The translations under genes were made by a program, and so were the position numbers. Below, piece after piece: positions 10,072-22,402 of a DNA stretch of 64,000 bases; the stretch's first letter is position 1; each line of letters begins with the position of its first letter. The stretch is from Pseudomonas sp. F(2018) (lineage in GTDB: Bacteria; Pseudomonadota; Gammaproteobacteria; Pseudomonadales; Pseudomonadaceae): positions 124,001 through 188,000 of the forward strand of contig NZ_SCOM01000001.1 in assembly GCF_005508865.1 (NCBI RefSeq), read 5' to 3'. The notes under the pieces are model-generated. The model saw only the letters and a program-made list of their open reading frames with translations, did no database searches and was not told the origin of the DNA.

Positions 10072-10100
10072 TTGCCTCTGTTCCCGGCTTTCCGTACAAT
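10072..10100 (+). promoter_or_regulatory. Sigma-70 promoter of rplU-rpmA
   Basis: TTGCCT, 17 bases, then TACAAT. The predicted start near 10107 leaves a leader of about 130 nt containing a hairpin (ACTCTT/AAGAGT near 10186-10207). The rest of the 304-bp ispB-rplU gap shows no other gene. Confidence 0.65.
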
Positions 10101-10235
10101 CGCGGCCCCAAACTTCTATGGGCACTCCCTGCCTTACGCAATTGCACGGGCGTCAGTTCCGGCCCCATGCAGCCATGCCGGCCAATAACTCTTCCTATAA
10201 AGAGTCGGGTGAGCAGGTTTAACGGAGAAAAATCC

Positions 10236-10547
10236 ATGTACGCAGTAATTGTTACCGGTGGCAAGCAGTACAAAGTCGCCGAAGGTGAATTCCTCAAGGT
10301 CGAGAAACTGGAAGTTGCCACCGGCGAATCCGTGACTTTCGACCGCGTTCTGCTGGTTGGCAACGGTGACGACGTGAAAATCGGCGCTCCGGTGGTCGAT
10401 GGTGCCAAGGTTGTTGCTGAAGTGGTCTCCCAAGGACGTCACGACAAAGTGACCATCATCAAGTTCCGCCGTCGTAAGCACCACATGAAGCGTCAGGGCC
10501 ACCGTCAGTGGTTCACCGAAATCAAGATCACCGGCATCCAGGCCTGA
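10236..10547 (+). CDS. rplU: 50S ribosomal protein L21
   Basis: A 103-aa protein beginning [19 protein letters not shown], the L21 signature. The basic C-terminal part [16 protein letters not shown] binds 23S rRNA. Length equals E. coli L21. It lies 25 bp before rpmA in the universal rplU-rpmA pair, with obgE downstream beyond a terminator. The leader is long enough for post-transcriptional control, but I see no known motif. Confidence 0.98.
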   Translation: MYAVIVTGGKQYKVAEGEFLKVEKLEVATGESVTFDRVLLVGNGDDVKIGAPVVDGAKVVAEVVSQGRHDKVTIIKFRRRKHHMKRQGHRQWFTEIKITGIQA

Positions 10548-10572
10548 TCCCCTTTTTAGGAGGCTATGACTC

Positions 10573-12161
<1,589 letters not shown>

Positions 12162-12177
12162 CAATAGGTATCGTGCA

Positions 12178-12201
12178 GCGCCGCTTTATAGCGGCGTTGT
12201 G
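12178..12201 (+). terminator. Hairpin between obgE and proB
   Basis: CGCCGCT/AGCGGCG stem with a 4-nt TTAT loop, followed by TTGTG. It may be a weak terminator or attenuator in the obgE-proB gap. Confidence 0.4.
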
Positions 12202-12226
12202 CTGACTGGCTTGGGTAGAGGGCATC

Positions 12227-13345
12227 ATGCGGGACAAGGTGACCGGCGCGCAGCGCTGGGTGGTGAAGATCGGTAGTGCGCTGCTGACCGCCGATGGGCG
12301 TGGCCTGGATCGCTCCGCCATGGCGGTGTGGGTCGAGCAGATGGTGGCTCTGCGCGAGGTTGGCGTGGAGCTGGTGCTGGTATCGTCCGGCGCCGTGGCG
12401 GCGGGCATGAGTCGGCTGGGCTGGTCGGCGCGACCGAGTGCCATTCATGAGCTGCAGGCCGCCGCCGCAGTGGGGCAGATGGGGCTGGTGCAGGCCTGGG
12501 AGTCGAGCTTTGCCGAGCATGGCAGGCACACGGCTCAGGTGCTGCTGACCCATGACGATCTGTCCGATCGCAAGCGCTACCTGAATGCGCGCAGCACCCT
12601 GCGCACCCTGGTCGATCTCGGCACCGTGCCGGTGATCAACGAGAACGACACCGTGGTCACCGACGAGATCCGCTTCGGCGACAACGACACCCTGGCGGCG
12701 CTGGTGGCCAACCTGGTGGAGGCCGACCTGCTGGTGATCCTCACCGACCGCGACGGGATGTTCGATGCCGACCCGCGGCACAATCCCGATGCGCAGCTGA
12801 TCTTCGAGGCGCGTGCCGACGATCCTTCCCTGGATGCGGTGGCGGGCGGTACCGGCGGTGCCTTGGGGCGTGGCGGCATGCAGACCAAGCTGCGTGCGGC
12901 GCGTCTGGCGGCGCGTTCCGGTGCGCATACGGTGATCGTCGGTGGGCGTATCGAGCGGGTGCTGGATCGCCTCAAGGCGGGCGAGCGCCTGGGTACCCTG
13001 CTGGCGCCCGAGCGCGGCATGCTGGCGGCGCGCAAGCAGTGGTTGGCCGGGCATCTGCAGACCCGCGGCACGCTTGTGCTGGATGCGGGGGCGGTGAAGG
13101 CACTGGCGGTCGATCACAAGAGCCTGCTGCCGGTCGGGGTGCGCGAAGTTCAGGGCAGTTTCCGGCGTGGCGAGATGGTGGTTTGTGTCGGTCCTGACGG
13201 GCGTGAAATAGCGCGCGGACTGGCCAATTACAGCGCCCTGGAGGCGCAGAAGATCGTCGGTCAGCCTTCCGATGCCATCGAGAAGCTGCTGGGATATGTC
13301 GACGAGCCGGAGCTGGTGCATCGGGACAATCTGATTCTGGTCTGA
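12227..13345 (+). CDS. proB: Glutamate 5-kinase
   Basis: Catalyses the first step of proline synthesis, glutamate to glutamyl 5-phosphate. The 372-aa protein has an amino-acid kinase domain (about 1-260: [63 protein letters not shown]). A C-terminal PUA domain (about 280-365) contains [13 protein letters not shown]. The usual feedback inhibitor is proline. proA is not adjacent. The last base of the stop codon is the first base of the palindromic repeat that follows. Confidence 0.96.
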   Translation: MRDKVTGAQRWVVKIGSALLTADGRGLDRSAMAVWVEQMVALREVGVELVLVSSGAVAAGMSRLGWSARPSAIHELQAAAAVGQMGLVQAWESSFAEHGRHTAQVLLTHDDLSDRKRYLNARSTLRTLVDLGTVPVINENDTVVTDEIRFGDNDTLAALVANLVEADLLVILTDRDGMFDADPRHNPDAQLIFEARADDPSLDAVAGGTGGALGRGGMQTKLRAARLAARSGAHTVIVGGRIERVLDRLKAGERLGTLLAPERGMLAARKQWLAGHLQTRGTLVLDAGAVKALAVDHKSLLPVGVREVQGSFRRGEMVVCVGPDGREIARGLANYSALEAQKIVGQPSDAIEKLLGYVDEPELVHRDNLILV

Positions 13346-13487
13346 GAATCTGTTTAAAGTCTGCTGCGCGTCGGCCTTGCTGCGTTAAAAACAGGCTCGG
13401 AATGCTCATTTACGCCTTGTAAACTCCGCTTCCTCGCCTGTTTTTGCCTTGCACGGCTCTAGCTCGCGAGCTTTTAAAACAGATTCT
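13345..13487. repeat. 143-bp palindromic intergenic repeat (MITE/REP-like)
   Basis: Terminal inverted repeats begin AGAATCTGTTT and end AAACAGATTCT. Inside, AAAAACAGGCTCGGAA pairs with TTCCTCGCCTGTTTTT (two mismatches), and TTTAC pairs with GTAAA at the centre. The whole element can fold into one nested hairpin. It fills nearly the entire gap between proB and creA and contains no ORF of note. I recall similar elements dispersed in Pseudomonas genomes; only one copy is seen here. Confidence 0.7.
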
Positions 13488-13498
13488 GGGAGGGCGCG

Positions 13499-13960
13499 AT
13501 GCGCATTGCGAAGGGATTGCTGGCTGCGTGCCTGGTGCTGCCACTGGTGGCGCAGGCGGAGGAGATCGGTGAGGTCTCCACGGTGTTCAAGTGGGTCGGT
13601 CCGAACGACAAGATTGTGGTCGAGGCCTTCGATGATCCGAAAGTGGAGGGCGTGACCTGCTATCTGTCGCGGGCCAAGACCGGTGGGGTCAAGGGCGGTC
13701 TGGGTCTGGCGGAGGATCGTGCCGAGGCGTCCATTGCCTGTCGCCAGGTCGGGCCGATCCACTTCACCGGCAAGCTGAAGGATGGCGAGGAGGTGTTCAA
13801 GGAGCGCACTTCGCTGGTATTCAAGACCATGCAGGTGGTGCGTTTCTTCGACGAGAAGCGCAATACCCTGGTCTATCTGGTGTACAGCGATCGGGTGATT
13901 GAGGGCAGTCCGCAGAATGCGGTGACGGCCATTCCTATCCTGCCCTGGGCTGCGCAGTAA
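13499..13960 (+). CDS. creA: CreA family periplasmic protein
   Basis: A 153-aa protein with a Sec signal peptide ([20 protein letters not shown], cut before EEIGEV). It matches the CreA family: [43 protein letters not shown], and the ending [10 protein letters not shown]. Two cysteines may form a disulfide. Function is unknown despite linkage to creBCD in E. coli; no creBCD genes are here. The ribosome site GGGAGGG follows directly after the palindromic repeat. Confidence 0.9.
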   Translation: MRIAKGLLAACLVLPLVAQAEEIGEVSTVFKWVGPNDKIVVEAFDDPKVEGVTCYLSRAKTGGVKGGLGLAEDRAEASIACRQVGPIHFTGKLKDGEEVFKERTSLVFKTMQVVRFFDEKRNTLVYLVYSDRVIEGSPQNAVTAIPILPWAAQ

Positions 13961-13962
13961 GC

Positions 13963-13991
13963 AAAAAGCCGGAGCAAGCTCCGGCTTTTTT
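13963..13991 (+). terminator. Intrinsic terminator after creA
   Basis: AAAAAGCCGGAGC pairs perfectly with GCTCCGGCTTTTT. Confidence 0.92.
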
Positions 13992-14017
13992 CATGCCTAT
14001 CGAAAATCGCAGGCAAT

Positions 14018-14045
14018 AAAAAACCGGCCCTGAGGCCGGTCTTTT
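14018..14045 (-). terminator. Intrinsic terminator for rpsT
   Basis: ACCGGCC/GGCCGGT stem with a 4-nt loop. On the minus strand it is followed by a run of T, 15 bp after the rpsT stop. Confidence 0.85.
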
Positions 14046-14059
14046 CAAGAACAGATCAA

Positions 14060-14332
14060 TCAGGCGGCGGTAGCCAGGGCCTTGATGTGACCGTTCAGGC
14101 GGCTCTTGTGGCGAGCAGCCTTGTTCTTGTGGATGATGCCCTTGTCGGCCATGCGGTCGATGACCGGAACAGCCAGGGTGTAGGCGGTCTGAGCCTTTTC
14201 CAGGTCTTTGGCGTCGATAGCCTTGACCACGTTCTTGATGTAGGTACGGACCATGGAGCGCAGGCTGGCGTTATGGCTACGACGCTTCTCAGCCTGTTTG
14301 GCGCGTTTTTTGGCAGAAGGTGTATTGGCCAC
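14060..14332 (-). CDS. rpsT: 30S ribosomal protein S20
   Basis: A 90-aa, Lys/Ala-rich helical protein binding 16S rRNA. The GTG at 14330-14332 was chosen as the start. It gives [20 protein letters not shown], the standard S20 N-terminus, and sits 7 nt after GAGGAG. A TTG two codons earlier is too close to that ribosome site. Non-ATG starts are a known feature of rpsT (TTG in E. coli) and relate to autoregulation. It is divergent from murJ. Confidence 0.96.
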   Translation of the reverse strand: MANTPSAKKRAKQAEKRRSHNASLRSMVRTYIKNVVKAIDAKDLEKAQTAYTLAVPVIDRMADKGIIHKNKAARHKSRLNGHIKALATAA

Positions 14333-14380
14333 CGTCAAGCTCCTCGAAAACTAGGGGGATAGCAACAAATAAGGCCGCGA

Positions 14381-14409
14381 ATCATGCCGATGCGTCGCGC
14401 GCCTGTCAA
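14381..14409 (-). promoter_or_regulatory. Sigma-70 promoter of rpsT
   Basis: On the minus strand: TTGACA, 17 bases, CATGAT, followed by a GC-rich discriminator typical of stringently controlled promoters. Confidence 0.7.
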
Positions 14410-14514
14410 GTGCGGAAGTGCCTTGATTGGCTGGTCTGACCAGCGGTGGCTGGTTACACTCCTCGCCTTCATGTGCCGGCTGCCCGTGCCGGCCTTTCGG
14501 ATCGTCGAGACTTC

Positions 14515-16059
14515 ATGAATCTGCTCAAGTCCCTGGCCGCTGTCAGCTCCCTGACCATGGTTTCCCGCGTGCTGGGTTTCGTTCGCGACACGCTCATCGC
14601 GCGCATCTTCGGTGCCGGCGTTGCATCAGACGCCTTTGTCGTCGCCTTCAAGCTACCGAACCTGCTGCGGCGCATCTTTGCCGAAGGCGCGTTCTCCCAG
14701 GCCTTCGTGCCGATCCTGGCGGAGTACAAGACCCAGCAGGGCGAGGAGGCGACCCGCACGTTCCTGGCCTATATCGCCGGCCTGCTGAGCCTGGTGCTAG
14801 CGCTGGTGACCTTGCTCGGCATTCTCGCCGCGCCCTGGATCGTCTGGATCAGTGCGCCAGGCTTCGCCGACGAGCCGGAGCGTTTCGCCCTGACCGTCGA
14901 CCTGCTGCGGGTGACCTTTCCCTATATCCTGCTGATCTCGCTGTCGTCGCTGGTCGGTGCGGTGCTCAACACCTGGAACCGCTTCTCGGTGCCGGCCTTC
15001 GTACCGACCCTGCTGAATGTCAGCATGATCGTCTTCACCGTCTGGCTCGCGCCGTATTTCGATCCGCCGATCATGGCCCTGGGGTGGGCGGTGCTGGTCG
15101 GTGGCCTGGCGCAGTTCCTCTGGCAGCTGCCGGCGCTGAAGAAGACCGGCATGCTGGTGCTGCCGCGCCTGAGCCTGCGCGATACCGGCGTATGGCGGGT
15201 GCTGAAGCAGATGGGGCCGGCGATCTTCGGCGTGTCGGTGAGTCAGATCTCGCTGATCATCAACACCATTTTCGCTTCCTTCTTGGTGGCGGGCTCGGTT
15301 TCTTGGATGTACTACGCGGATCGCCTGATGGAGCTGCCGTCCGGCGTGCTCGGCGTGGCGTTGGGCACTATCCTGCTGCCGGCCCTGGCCAAAACTTATG
15401 CCAGCGCCGATCGCGAGGAGTATTCCAAGCTGCTCGACTGGGGCCTGCGCTTGTGCTTCCTGCTAGTACTGCCGTGCACCCTGGCGCTGGCGATCATCGC
15501 CGAGCCACTGATCGTTTCGCTGTTCCAGTACGGCAAGTTCACTGCACATGATTCGGCCATGACCCAGCAGGCGCTGGTCGCCTACTCGGTCGGCCTGCTC
15601 GCGCTGATCCTGGTGAAGATCCTCGCGCCGGGCTTCTACGCCCAGCAGAACATTAAGACCCCGGTGCGCATCGCCATCGTCAGCCTGCTGGCGACCCAGG
15701 CGATGAACGCGCTGTTCGTCTTCGGTCTGGATCTGCGCCACGCTGGGCTGGCGCTGGCCATCAGTCTGGCCGCCTGCCTCAACGCGGGGCTGCTCTACTG
15801 GCAGCTGCGCAGCAAGCGGATGTATCAGCCGCAGCCGGGTTGGCTGAAGTTCCTCGCCAAGTTGGTGCTGGCGGTGCTGGCGATGACGGCGGTGCTGTTG
15901 CTGGTGATGCACTATATGCCTGCCTGGGAAGAGGGTGGCATGCTGCTGCGGCTGCTGCGTCTGGGCGCGCTGGTGGCGGCAGGTGCGGTGACCTATTTCG
16001 GCATATTGCTGTTGCTTGGCTTCCGCCCGTGCGACTTCGCCCGCCGCGCCATTCACTGA
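14515..16059 (+). CDS. murJ: Lipid II flippase MurJ
   Basis: A 514-aa polytopic membrane protein of the MOP superfamily that translocates lipid II across the inner membrane. It begins [20 protein letters not shown] and carries [35 protein letters not shown] and FSQAFVPIL, all family hallmarks. About 14 hydrophobic segments are visible. Arg and Asp residues in TM1-2 correspond to essential central-cavity residues known from E. coli. The start at 14515 gives the conserved N-terminus. It precedes ribF. Confidence 0.96.
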   Translation: MNLLKSLAAVSSLTMVSRVLGFVRDTLIARIFGAGVASDAFVVAFKLPNLLRRIFAEGAFSQAFVPILAEYKTQQGEEATRTFLAYIAGLLSLVLALVTLLGILAAPWIVWISAPGFADEPERFALTVDLLRVTFPYILLISLSSLVGAVLNTWNRFSVPAFVPTLLNVSMIVFTVWLAPYFDPPIMALGWAVLVGGLAQFLWQLPALKKTGMLVLPRLSLRDTGVWRVLKQMGPAIFGVSVSQISLIINTIFASFLVAGSVSWMYYADRLMELPSGVLGVALGTILLPALAKTYASADREEYSKLLDWGLRLCFLLVLPCTLALAIIAEPLIVSLFQYGKFTAHDSAMTQQALVAYSVGLLALILVKILAPGFYAQQNIKTPVRIAIVSLLATQAMNALFVFGLDLRHAGLALAISLAACLNAGLLYWQLRSKRMYQPQPGWLKFLAKLVLAVLAMTAVLLLVMHYMPAWEEGGMLLRLLRLGALVAAGAVTYFGILLLLGFRPCDFARRAIH

Positions 16060-16141
16060 CGCGCCAGGCGGCTGACACACTGCCTGTCGCCGCCAGTCGC
16101 CTGTGCGTATAATCGACCACTTTGTAAGCAAGAAGTGCGCT

Positions 16142-17080
16142 ATGCAGCTGGTCCGAGGCCTCCACAATCTGCTACCCCTGACCCAGGGATGCGTTGCCAC
16201 CATCGGCAATTTCGATGGCGTGCACCGTGGTCACCAGGCCATCCTGGCGCGCCTGCGTGAGCGCGCCATCGAGCTGGGCGTGCCGAGCTGTGTGGTGATC
16301 TTCGAGCCGCAGCCGCGGGAATTCTTCGCCCCGGACACTGCGCCGGCCCGTCTCACCCGTCTGCGCGAGAAGCTCGAGCTGCTCGCGGCCCAGGGTGTCG
16401 ACCGGGTGCTGTGCCTGGCCTTCAACCGTCGCCTGCGCGAACTGTCGGCCGACGAGTTCGTGCGTCAGGTGTTGGTGGACGGGCTGCACGTGAAGCATCT
16501 GGAGGTCGGCGACGACTTCCGCTTCGGCGCCGGTCGCTCCGGTGACTTCGCCTTTCTGGTCCAGGCTGGCGAGCGGCATGGCTTCAGTGTCGAGGCGGCG
16601 CTGACCGTCGAGCTGGACGGCGAGCGCGTCAGCAGCACCCGTGTTCGTGAAGCCCTGCAGGCCGGCGAGCTGGAGCTGGCCGAGCGCCTGCTGGGGCGGC
16701 CCTATGCCCTGGCCGGCCGTGTGTTGCATGGCCAGAAGCTGGCCCGCCAGCTCGGCACGCCGACTGCCAATGTGCAGCTGAAGCGGCGCAAGCCGCCGCT
16801 GCGCGGGGTGTTTCTGGTGACTGCGCTGCACGAGGGGCACCGCTTCCACGGCGTGGCCAACATCGGTCAGCGTCCGACCGTGGCTGGCGATGGCAGCCCG
16901 CATCTGGAAGTGCATTTGCTGGAATACGCTGGCGATCTCTACGGCCAGCGTTTGACGGTGGAGTTCCACCACAAGCTGCGTGATGAGCAGCGTTTTGCCT
17001 CCCTGGAGGCGCTGAAGACGGCGATAGACGCGGATGTCTCCGCCGCCCGGGCCTACTGGCTTGGCCAACCGCTTGATTGA
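16142..17080 (+). CDS. ribF: Bifunctional riboflavin kinase/FAD synthetase
   Basis: A 312-aa protein making FMN and FAD. The N-terminal FMN adenylyltransferase domain (about 1-180) has [11 protein letters not shown] at 21-31 and [12 protein letters not shown]. The C-terminal riboflavin kinase domain (about 185-310) has [20 protein letters not shown] and the closing [20 protein letters not shown] hexamer at 16108-16113 may be its -10 element, but no good -35 is visible. It precedes ileS by 14 bp. Confidence 0.95.
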   Translation: MQLVRGLHNLLPLTQGCVATIGNFDGVHRGHQAILARLRERAIELGVPSCVVIFEPQPREFFAPDTAPARLTRLREKLELLAAQGVDRVLCLAFNRRLRELSADEFVRQVLVDGLHVKHLEVGDDFRFGAGRSGDFAFLVQAGERHGFSVEAALTVELDGERVSSTRVREALQAGELELAERLLGRPYALAGRVLHGQKLARQLGTPTANVQLKRRKPPLRGVFLVTALHEGHRFHGVANIGQRPTVAGDGSPHLEVHLLEYAGDLYGQRLTVEFHHKLRDEQRFASLEALKTAIDADVSAARAYWLGQPLD

Positions 17081-17094
17081 TCGAAGAGCCTGAG

Positions 17095-19926
17095 ATGACC
17101 GACTACAAAGCCACGCTGAACCTTCCGGATACTGCCTTCCCGATGAAAGCCGGCCTGCCGCAGCGCGAGCCGGAGACCCTGGCGCGCTGGGACAGTATTG
17201 GCCTTTACCAGAAGCTGCGGAAGCTTGGCGAGACCCGGCCGAAGTTCGTCCTGCACGACGGCCCGCCCTACGCCAACGGCAGCATCCACATCGGTCACGC
17301 GGTCAACAAGATCCTCAAGGACATGATCACCCGTTCCAAGACCCTGGCCGGCTTCGACGCCCCCTATGTGCCGGGCTGGGACTGCCACGGCCTGCCGATC
17401 GAGCACAAGGTTGAGACCACCTTCGGCAAGAACCAGCCGTCCGACCTGACTCGCGAGCGCTGCCGTACCTATGCCGGCGAGCAGATCGAAGGGCAGAAGG
17501 CCGACTTCATCCGCCTCGGTGTGCTGGGTGAGTGGAACAATCCGTACAAGACCATGGACTTCGCCAACGAGGCCGGCGAGATCCGCGCACTGGCTGAGAT
17601 GGTCAAGCAGGGCTTCGTGTTCAAGGGCCTGAAGCCGGTCAACTGGTGCTTCGACTGCGGCTCGGCCCTGGCCGAGGCCGAGGTCGAGTATCAGGACAAG
17701 AAGTCCGATGCGATCGACGCGGCCTTCGCCGTCGAAGACACCGCCAAGCTGGCTGCCGCCTTCGGCCTGAGCGAACTGGCCAAGCCGGCCAGCATCGTCA
17801 TCTGGACCACTACGCCCTGGACCATCCCGGCCAACCAGGCGCTCAACGTGCACCCGGAGTTCACCTACGCTCTGGTCGATGTCGGCGACAAGTTGCTGCT
17901 GCTGGCCGAGGAGCTGGTCGAGAGCTGCATGGCTCGCTACGGCCTGCAGGGTGAAGTGGTTGCCACCGCTGTCGGTGCCGCGCTGGAGAATATCCGCTTC
18001 CGCCATCCGTTCTACGAGCGTTTCGCTCCGGTCTATCTGGCCGAGTACGTCGAGCTGGGCGCCGGTACCGGTATCGTCCACTCCGCCCCGGCCTACGGCG
18101 AGGACGACTTCCGTTCGTGCAAGCAATACGGCATGCACAACGACGATATCCTCAGCCCGGTGCAGAGCAACGGGGTGTATGTGGCCGACCTGCCGTTCTT
18201 CGGTGGCCAGTTCATCTGGAAGGCCAACCCGGCCATCGTCGCCAAGCTCGGCGAAGTCGGCGCTCTGCTCAAGCACGAAGCAATCCAGCACAGCTACATG
18301 CACTGCTGGCGTCACAAGACTCCGCTGATCTACCGCGCCACCGCGCAGTGGTTCGTTGGCATGGACAAGACGCCGGAGCAGGGCGCCACTCTGCGCGAGC
18401 GTGCGCTGTCCGCCATCGAGCAGACCGAGTTCGTCCCGGCCTGGGGCCAGGCGCGCCTGCACAGCATGATCGCCGGCCGCCCGGACTGGTGCATCTCGCG
18501 TCAGCGCAACTGGGGCGTGCCGATCCCGTTCTTCCTCGACAAGGCCAGCGGTGAGCTGCACCCGCGCACCGTCGAGCTGATGGAAGAAGTGGCCAAGCGT
18601 GTCGAACAGCAAGGCATCGAGGCCTGGTTCAAGCTCGACGCCGCCGAGCTGCTCGGCGACGAGGCTGCGCAGTACGACAAGATCAGCGACACCCTGGATG
18701 TCTGGTTCGATTCCGGCACCACCCACTGGCACGTGATGCGTGGCTCGCACCCCATGGGCCACGAGCAGGGGCCGCGCGCCGACCTGTACCTGGAAGGTTC
18801 CGACCAGCACCGCGGCTGGTTCCACTCCTCGTTGCTGACCGGTAGCGCCATCGACGGTCACGCGCCGTACAAGGCGCTGCTGACCCACGGTTTCGTGGTC
18901 GACGAGAACGGTCGCAAGATGTCCAAGTCCCTCGGCAACGTCGTCGCCCCGCAGGAGGTCAACGACAGCCTGGGCGCCGACATCATGCGCCTGTGGGTCG
19001 CCTCCACCGATTACTCGGGCGAGATGGCCGTGTCCAAGGTCATCCTGCAGCGCAGCGCCGATGCCTACCGGCGTATCCGCAATACCATGCGCTTCCTGCT
19101 GGCCAACCTGGGCGATTTCGACCCGGCCAAACACCTGTTGCCGGCCGAGCAACTGCTCGACCTGGATCGCTGGGCCGTGGACGCCACCGCGCGCCTGCAG
19201 GCCGAAGTCATCGAGGCCTACGGCGAATATCGCTTCTGGAACGTCTACTCCAAGGTGCACAACTTCTGCGTGCAGGAGCTGGGTGGCTTCTATCTGGACG
19301 TGATCAAGGACCGTCAGTACACCACCGCTGCTGATAGCGCGGCACGCCGCTCCTGCCAGAGCGCGCAGTACCATATCGCCGAGGCCTTGGTGCGCTGGAT
19401 CGCACCGATCCTGGCCTTCACCGCCGACGAGATCTGGTCGTTCCTGCCCGGCGAGCGCAACGAATCGGTCATGCTCAACACCTGGTACACAGGTCTCGAT
19501 CGCCTGCCGGAAGGCTTCGAGCTGGATCGTGCCTACTGGGAGCAACTCACCGCCGTGCGCGCCGCGGTGAACAAGGAGCTGGAGAACCTGCGTAACAGCA
19601 AGGCCATTGGCGGCAACCTGCAGGCCGAGGTCACTCTGTACGGCGACGAGGCACTGCAGCAGTCCCTGACCAAGCTCGACGACGAGCTGCGCTTCGCCCT
19701 GATCACTTCCGCTGCCGCCGTCGCGCCGCTGGCCGATGCGCCAGCCGATGCCGTGGCCACCGAGGTTCCTGGTCTGAAGCTGAAGATCGTCAAATCGGCC
19801 CACGCCAAGTGCGGCCGTTGCTGGCACTTCCGCGCCGATGTCGGCAGCAATGCCGCGCACCCCGAGCTGTGCGAGCGTTGCGTGAGCAACATCGAAGGCG
19901 CTGGCGAGGTACGCAAGCATGTCTGA
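17095..19926 (+). CDS. ileS: Isoleucyl-tRNA synthetase
   Basis: A 943-aa class I synthetase. It has the [12 protein letters not shown] signature near 58-69, the CP1 editing domain ([29 protein letters not shown]), and KMSKS at 608-612. The C-terminal zinc-binding motif is CGRCWHF...CERCVSN. This is the bacterial (IleS1, mupirocin-sensitive) type by layout. The start at 17095 gives [20 protein letters not shown]. It overlaps lspA by 8 bp, suggesting translational coupling. Confidence 0.98.
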   Translation: MTDYKATLNLPDTAFPMKAGLPQREPETLARWDSIGLYQKLRKLGETRPKFVLHDGPPYANGSIHIGHAVNKILKDMITRSKTLAGFDAPYVPGWDCHGLPIEHKVETTFGKNQPSDLTRERCRTYAGEQIEGQKADFIRLGVLGEWNNPYKTMDFANEAGEIRALAEMVKQGFVFKGLKPVNWCFDCGSALAEAEVEYQDKKSDAIDAAFAVEDTAKLAAAFGLSELAKPASIVIWTTTPWTIPANQALNVHPEFTYALVDVGDKLLLLAEELVESCMARYGLQGEVVATAVGAALENIRFRHPFYERFAPVYLAEYVELGAGTGIVHSAPAYGEDDFRSCKQYGMHNDDILSPVQSNGVYVADLPFFGGQFIWKANPAIVAKLGEVGALLKHEAIQHSYMHCWRHKTPLIYRATAQWFVGMDKTPEQGATLRERALSAIEQTEFVPAWGQARLHSMIAGRPDWCISRQRNWGVPIPFFLDKASGELHPRTVELMEEVAKRVEQQGIEAWFKLDAAELLGDEAAQYDKISDTLDVWFDSGTTHWHVMRGSHPMGHEQGPRADLYLEGSDQHRGWFHSSLLTGSAIDGHAPYKALLTHGFVVDENGRKMSKSLGNVVAPQEVNDSLGADIMRLWVASTDYSGEMAVSKVILQRSADAYRRIRNTMRFLLANLGDFDPAKHLLPAEQLLDLDRWAVDATARLQAEVIEAYGEYRFWNVYSKVHNFCVQELGGFYLDVIKDRQYTTAADSAARRSCQSAQYHIAEALVRWIAPILAFTADEIWSFLPGERNESVMLNTWYTGLDRLPEGFELDRAYWEQLTAVRAAVNKELENLRNSKAIGGNLQAEVTLYGDEALQQSLTKLDDELRFALITSAAAVAPLADAPADAVATEVPGLKLKIVKSAHAKCGRCWHFRADVGSNAAHPELCERCVSNIEGAGEVRKHV

Positions 19927-20428
19927 TGCCTCGCGTTTCGGCCGTCTGGCCTGGCTGTGGCTGGCCGTGCTGGTGTTCGTCCTCGATCAGGGCAGCAAGC
20001 AGATCGTGCTGCAGGTGCTGGAGTACGGGCAGCGGGTCACCGTGATCGATGGCTACTTCGATTGGACCCATCTGTATAACCGTGGCGCCGCTTTCAGCTT
20101 CCTGGCCGCTGAGTCCGGCTGGCAACGCTGGCTGTTCGCAGCAATCGCATTCGGCGTCAGTGCTGTGCTGGTGGTGTGGATGAAGCGCCTCAAGAGCGAC
20201 GAGACCTGGCTGGCCATTGCGCTGGCTATGGTGCTGGGCGGCGCGTTGGGCAACCTGTACGACCGTATCGTGCTCGGCCATGTGGTCGACTTCATCCTGG
20301 TGCACTGGCAGGACCGCCACCATTTCCCGGCCTTCAACCTGGCCGACAGCGGCATTACCGTCGGCGCCGTGATGCTGGCGCTGGATATGTTCAAGAGCAA
20401 GAAGTCCGGAGAGCCTGCCCATGACTGA
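19919..20428 (+). CDS. lspA: Lipoprotein signal peptidase (signal peptidase II)
   Basis: A 169-aa inner membrane aspartyl protease cleaving prolipoprotein signal peptides after lipidation. Four membrane segments are visible. Family motifs include [36 protein letters not shown] and FNLADSGIT, holding the two catalytic aspartates. It overlaps ileS upstream and fkpB downstream by 8 bp each. Confidence 0.97.
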   Translation: MSDASRFGRLAWLWLAVLVFVLDQGSKQIVLQVLEYGQRVTVIDGYFDWTHLYNRGAAFSFLAAESGWQRWLFAAIAFGVSAVLVVWMKRLKSDETWLAIALAMVLGGALGNLYDRIVLGHVVDFILVHWQDRHHFPAFNLADSGITVGAVMLALDMFKSKKSGEPAHD

Positions 20429-20858
20429 GCTACGCATTGGCCCGGACAAGGAAGTCACCCTGCATTTCGCCCTCAAACTGGCCAACGGCGATGTGGTCGA
20501 CAGCACCTTCGACAAGCAGCCGGCCACCTTCAAGGTGGGTGATGGCAACCTGTTGCCGGGCTTCGAGGTCGCGCTCTACGGCTTCAAGGCCGGCGACAAG
20601 CGCAGCCTGCAGATCGAACCGGAGAACGCCTTCGGTCAGCCCAATCCGCAGAACGTGCAGGTCATGCCGCGCAGCCAGTTCGCCGGCATGGAGCTGTCCG
20701 AGGGGCTGCTGGTGATCTTCAATGATGCCGCCAATGCCGAGCTGCCGGGCGTGGTCAAGGCGTTCGACGACGCGCAGGTGACCGTCGACTTCAACCATCC
20801 CCTGGCCGGCAAGACCCTGAGCTTCGACGTGGAAATCATCGAAGTCCGTCAGGCCTGA
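20421..20858 (+). CDS. fkpB: FKBP-type prolyl isomerase, SlpA/FkpB-like
   Basis: A 145-aa cytoplasmic FKBP of the SlyD-like class. It has an FKBP core ([39 protein letters not shown]) and an inserted flap (about 70-120). The histidine-rich metal tail of SlyD is absent, matching SlpA/FkpB. The linkage lspA-fkpB-ispH is conserved in gammaproteobacteria. It overlaps lspA by 8 bp. Confidence 0.94.
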   Translation: MTELRIGPDKEVTLHFALKLANGDVVDSTFDKQPATFKVGDGNLLPGFEVALYGFKAGDKRSLQIEPENAFGQPNPQNVQVMPRSQFAGMELSEGLLVIFNDAANAELPGVVKAFDDAQVTVDFNHPLAGKTLSFDVEIIEVRQA

Positions 20859-20920
20859 CCCCTCTCCGGGAGGGGCGTACACTCTCCCCATCGCTTTCAG
20901 CGCGCGCCGAGATACCCAGC

Positions 20921-21871
20921 ATGCAAATCAAACTCGCCAACCCCCGCGGCTTCTGCGCCGGCGTCGATCGCGCCATCGAGATCGTCAACCGCGCCCTGGA
21001 AGTGTTCGGTGCACCGATCTACGTGCGTCACGAAGTGGTGCACAACAAGTTCGTGGTCGAGGATCTGCGTGCCCGTGGCGCCGTATTCGTCGAAGAGCTG
21101 GACCAGGTGCCGGACAACACCATCGTCATCTTCAGTGCCCACGGCGTCTCCCAGGCCGTGCGCCAGGAAGCCGAGCGCCGCGGCCTCAAGGTGTTCGACG
21201 CCACCTGTCCGCTGGTGACCAAGGTGCACATGGAAGTCGCGCGCTACAGCCGCGACGGCCGCGAGTGCATCCTCATCGGCCACGAAGGCCACCCGGAAGT
21301 CGAAGGCACCATGGGCCAGTACGACGACCGCAACGGTGGTGCAATCTATCTGGTGGAAGACGAAGAAGACGTAGCCGCACTCGAAGTGCGCGACCCGCAG
21401 ACGCTGGCCTTCGTCACCCAGACCACCCTGTCGATGGACGACACCAGCAAGGTCATCGACGCCCTGCGCGCCAAGTTCCCCAGCATCGGTGGGCCGCGCA
21501 AGGACGACATCTGCTACGCCACCCAGAACCGCCAGGATGCGGTGAAGCAATTGGCGGCGGAGTGCGATGTGGTGTTGGTGGTGGGGAGCCCGAATAGCTC
21601 CAATTCCAACCGCTTGCGGGAGTTGGCGGAGCGTATCGGTACGCCGGCTTATCTGATCGATGGGGCGGAAGACCTTACGCAGGCGTGGTTCGACGGCAAG
21701 CCGCGTATCGGCATTACCGCTGGCGCTTCTGCGCCAGAGGTGCTGGTTCGGGGGGTGGTTGAACAGCTGCGCCAATGGGGTGCAGTCGGGGCGGAGGAAT
21801 TGAATGGTCGGCCGGAAAACGTAATCTTCTCTATGCCGAAGGAATTGCGTGTTAAGCAACTGGAGCCCTAG
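20921..21871 (+). CDS. ispH: 4-Hydroxy-3-methylbut-2-enyl diphosphate reductase
   Basis: The last step of the MEP isoprenoid pathway, making IPP and DMAPP with an iron-sulfur cluster. The 316-aa protein has the three cluster cysteines: Cys12 in [10 protein letters not shown], one in [10 protein letters not shown], one in [11 protein letters not shown]. It also has TTLSMDDT and [11 protein letters not shown]. From about base 21540 onward the codon usage shifts from C-ending, GC-rich codons to ttg/ggg/aat-type codons, while the protein stays intact. This suggests a recombination joint within the gene. Confidence 0.96.
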   Translation: MQIKLANPRGFCAGVDRAIEIVNRALEVFGAPIYVRHEVVHNKFVVEDLRARGAVFVEELDQVPDNTIVIFSAHGVSQAVRQEAERRGLKVFDATCPLVTKVHMEVARYSRDGRECILIGHEGHPEVEGTMGQYDDRNGGAIYLVEDEEDVAALEVRDPQTLAFVTQTTLSMDDTSKVIDALRAKFPSIGGPRKDDICYATQNRQDAVKQLAAECDVVLVVGSPNSSNSNRLRELAERIGTPAYLIDGAEDLTQAWFDGKPRIGITAGASAPEVLVRGVVEQLRQWGAVGAEELNGRPENVIFSMPKELRVKQLEP

Positions 21872-21928
21872 TGGAGCACTTCGCTGTCAGTGATGCTCGT
21901 TAAACAAGATTTCCATATGCATCTGAGA

Positions 21929-21956
21929 AAAAACCGGCCTAAGGCCGGTTTTTTTA
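21929..21956. terminator. Bidirectional terminator between ispH and pilE
   Basis: AAACCGGCC/GGCCGGTTT stem with a TAA loop and A/T tracts on both sides. It can end both ispH and the minus-strand pilin operon. Confidence 0.9.
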
Positions 21957-21970
21957 AGCTTCAGCGAGGG

Positions 21971-22402
21971 CTATTTCCAGCATTCCTCAACTGTTTTCCC
22001 TGATCCCGATCTCCCTTTTACCCCAAGTGCATTTATTGTGAGGTTACCGCATCCGACGTCACCGATTTTTTGGGTTGCGGTCAAGGTGTAGCCACCATCT
22101 CCAGCAGAAGTACTTACAGTAACTTCGTAATAACCATTTTCCGACGATACTACGGTGCCGCTAGTTTTATGCATAGCGAGCTGCGCAATGTTGGCGCTGT
22201 CTGTGACATATCTAGTGTTCTGTGCGTAAAAGCGCTCCTGCCGAGCGGCAATCTCTATAAGTAGTGCCTTGCCCTCAGATCTTTTGCTGCGATTCAGATA
22301 CTCCGTGTAGTTGGGTATCGCAATTGCGGCAAGAATTCCAATTATCCCGATCACCATCATTACCTCTATGAGGGTGAAGCCGGATGCTGATCTCTTGTTC
22401 AT
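21971..22402 (-). CDS. pilE: Type IV pilus minor pilin PilE
   Basis: A 143-aa prepilin. The leader MNKRSASG is cut before [20 protein letters not shown], with Glu5 present. The globular part ends in a two-cysteine loop (VGCGNL...EECWK), as in pilins. It is the last gene of the fimT-to-pilE cluster and overlaps pilY1 by 4 bp (ATGA). In PAO1 a small gene, pilY2, lies between pilY1 and pilE; here there is none. PilE is thought to link the tip complex to the major pilin. Confidence 0.93.
   Translation of the reverse strand: MNKRSASGFTLIEVMMVIGIIGILAAIAIPNYTEYLNRSKRSEGKALLIEIAARQERFYAQNTRYVTDSANIAQLAMHKTSGTVVSSENGYYEVTVSTSAGDGGYTLTATQKIGDVGCGNLTINALGVKGRSGSGKTVEECWK

Noticed and set aside
13346..13498. 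Hidden small coding gene in the proB-creA gap
   Set aside because: The sequence is a nested palindrome with no start codon plus ribosome site in a sensible frame.
17053..19920. 955-codon open frame on the minus strand opposite ileS
   Set aside because: It is an antisense shadow produced by GC-rich codon bias. The protein is low-complexity His/Gln/Val-rich with no motif, while the plus strand encodes complete IleS.
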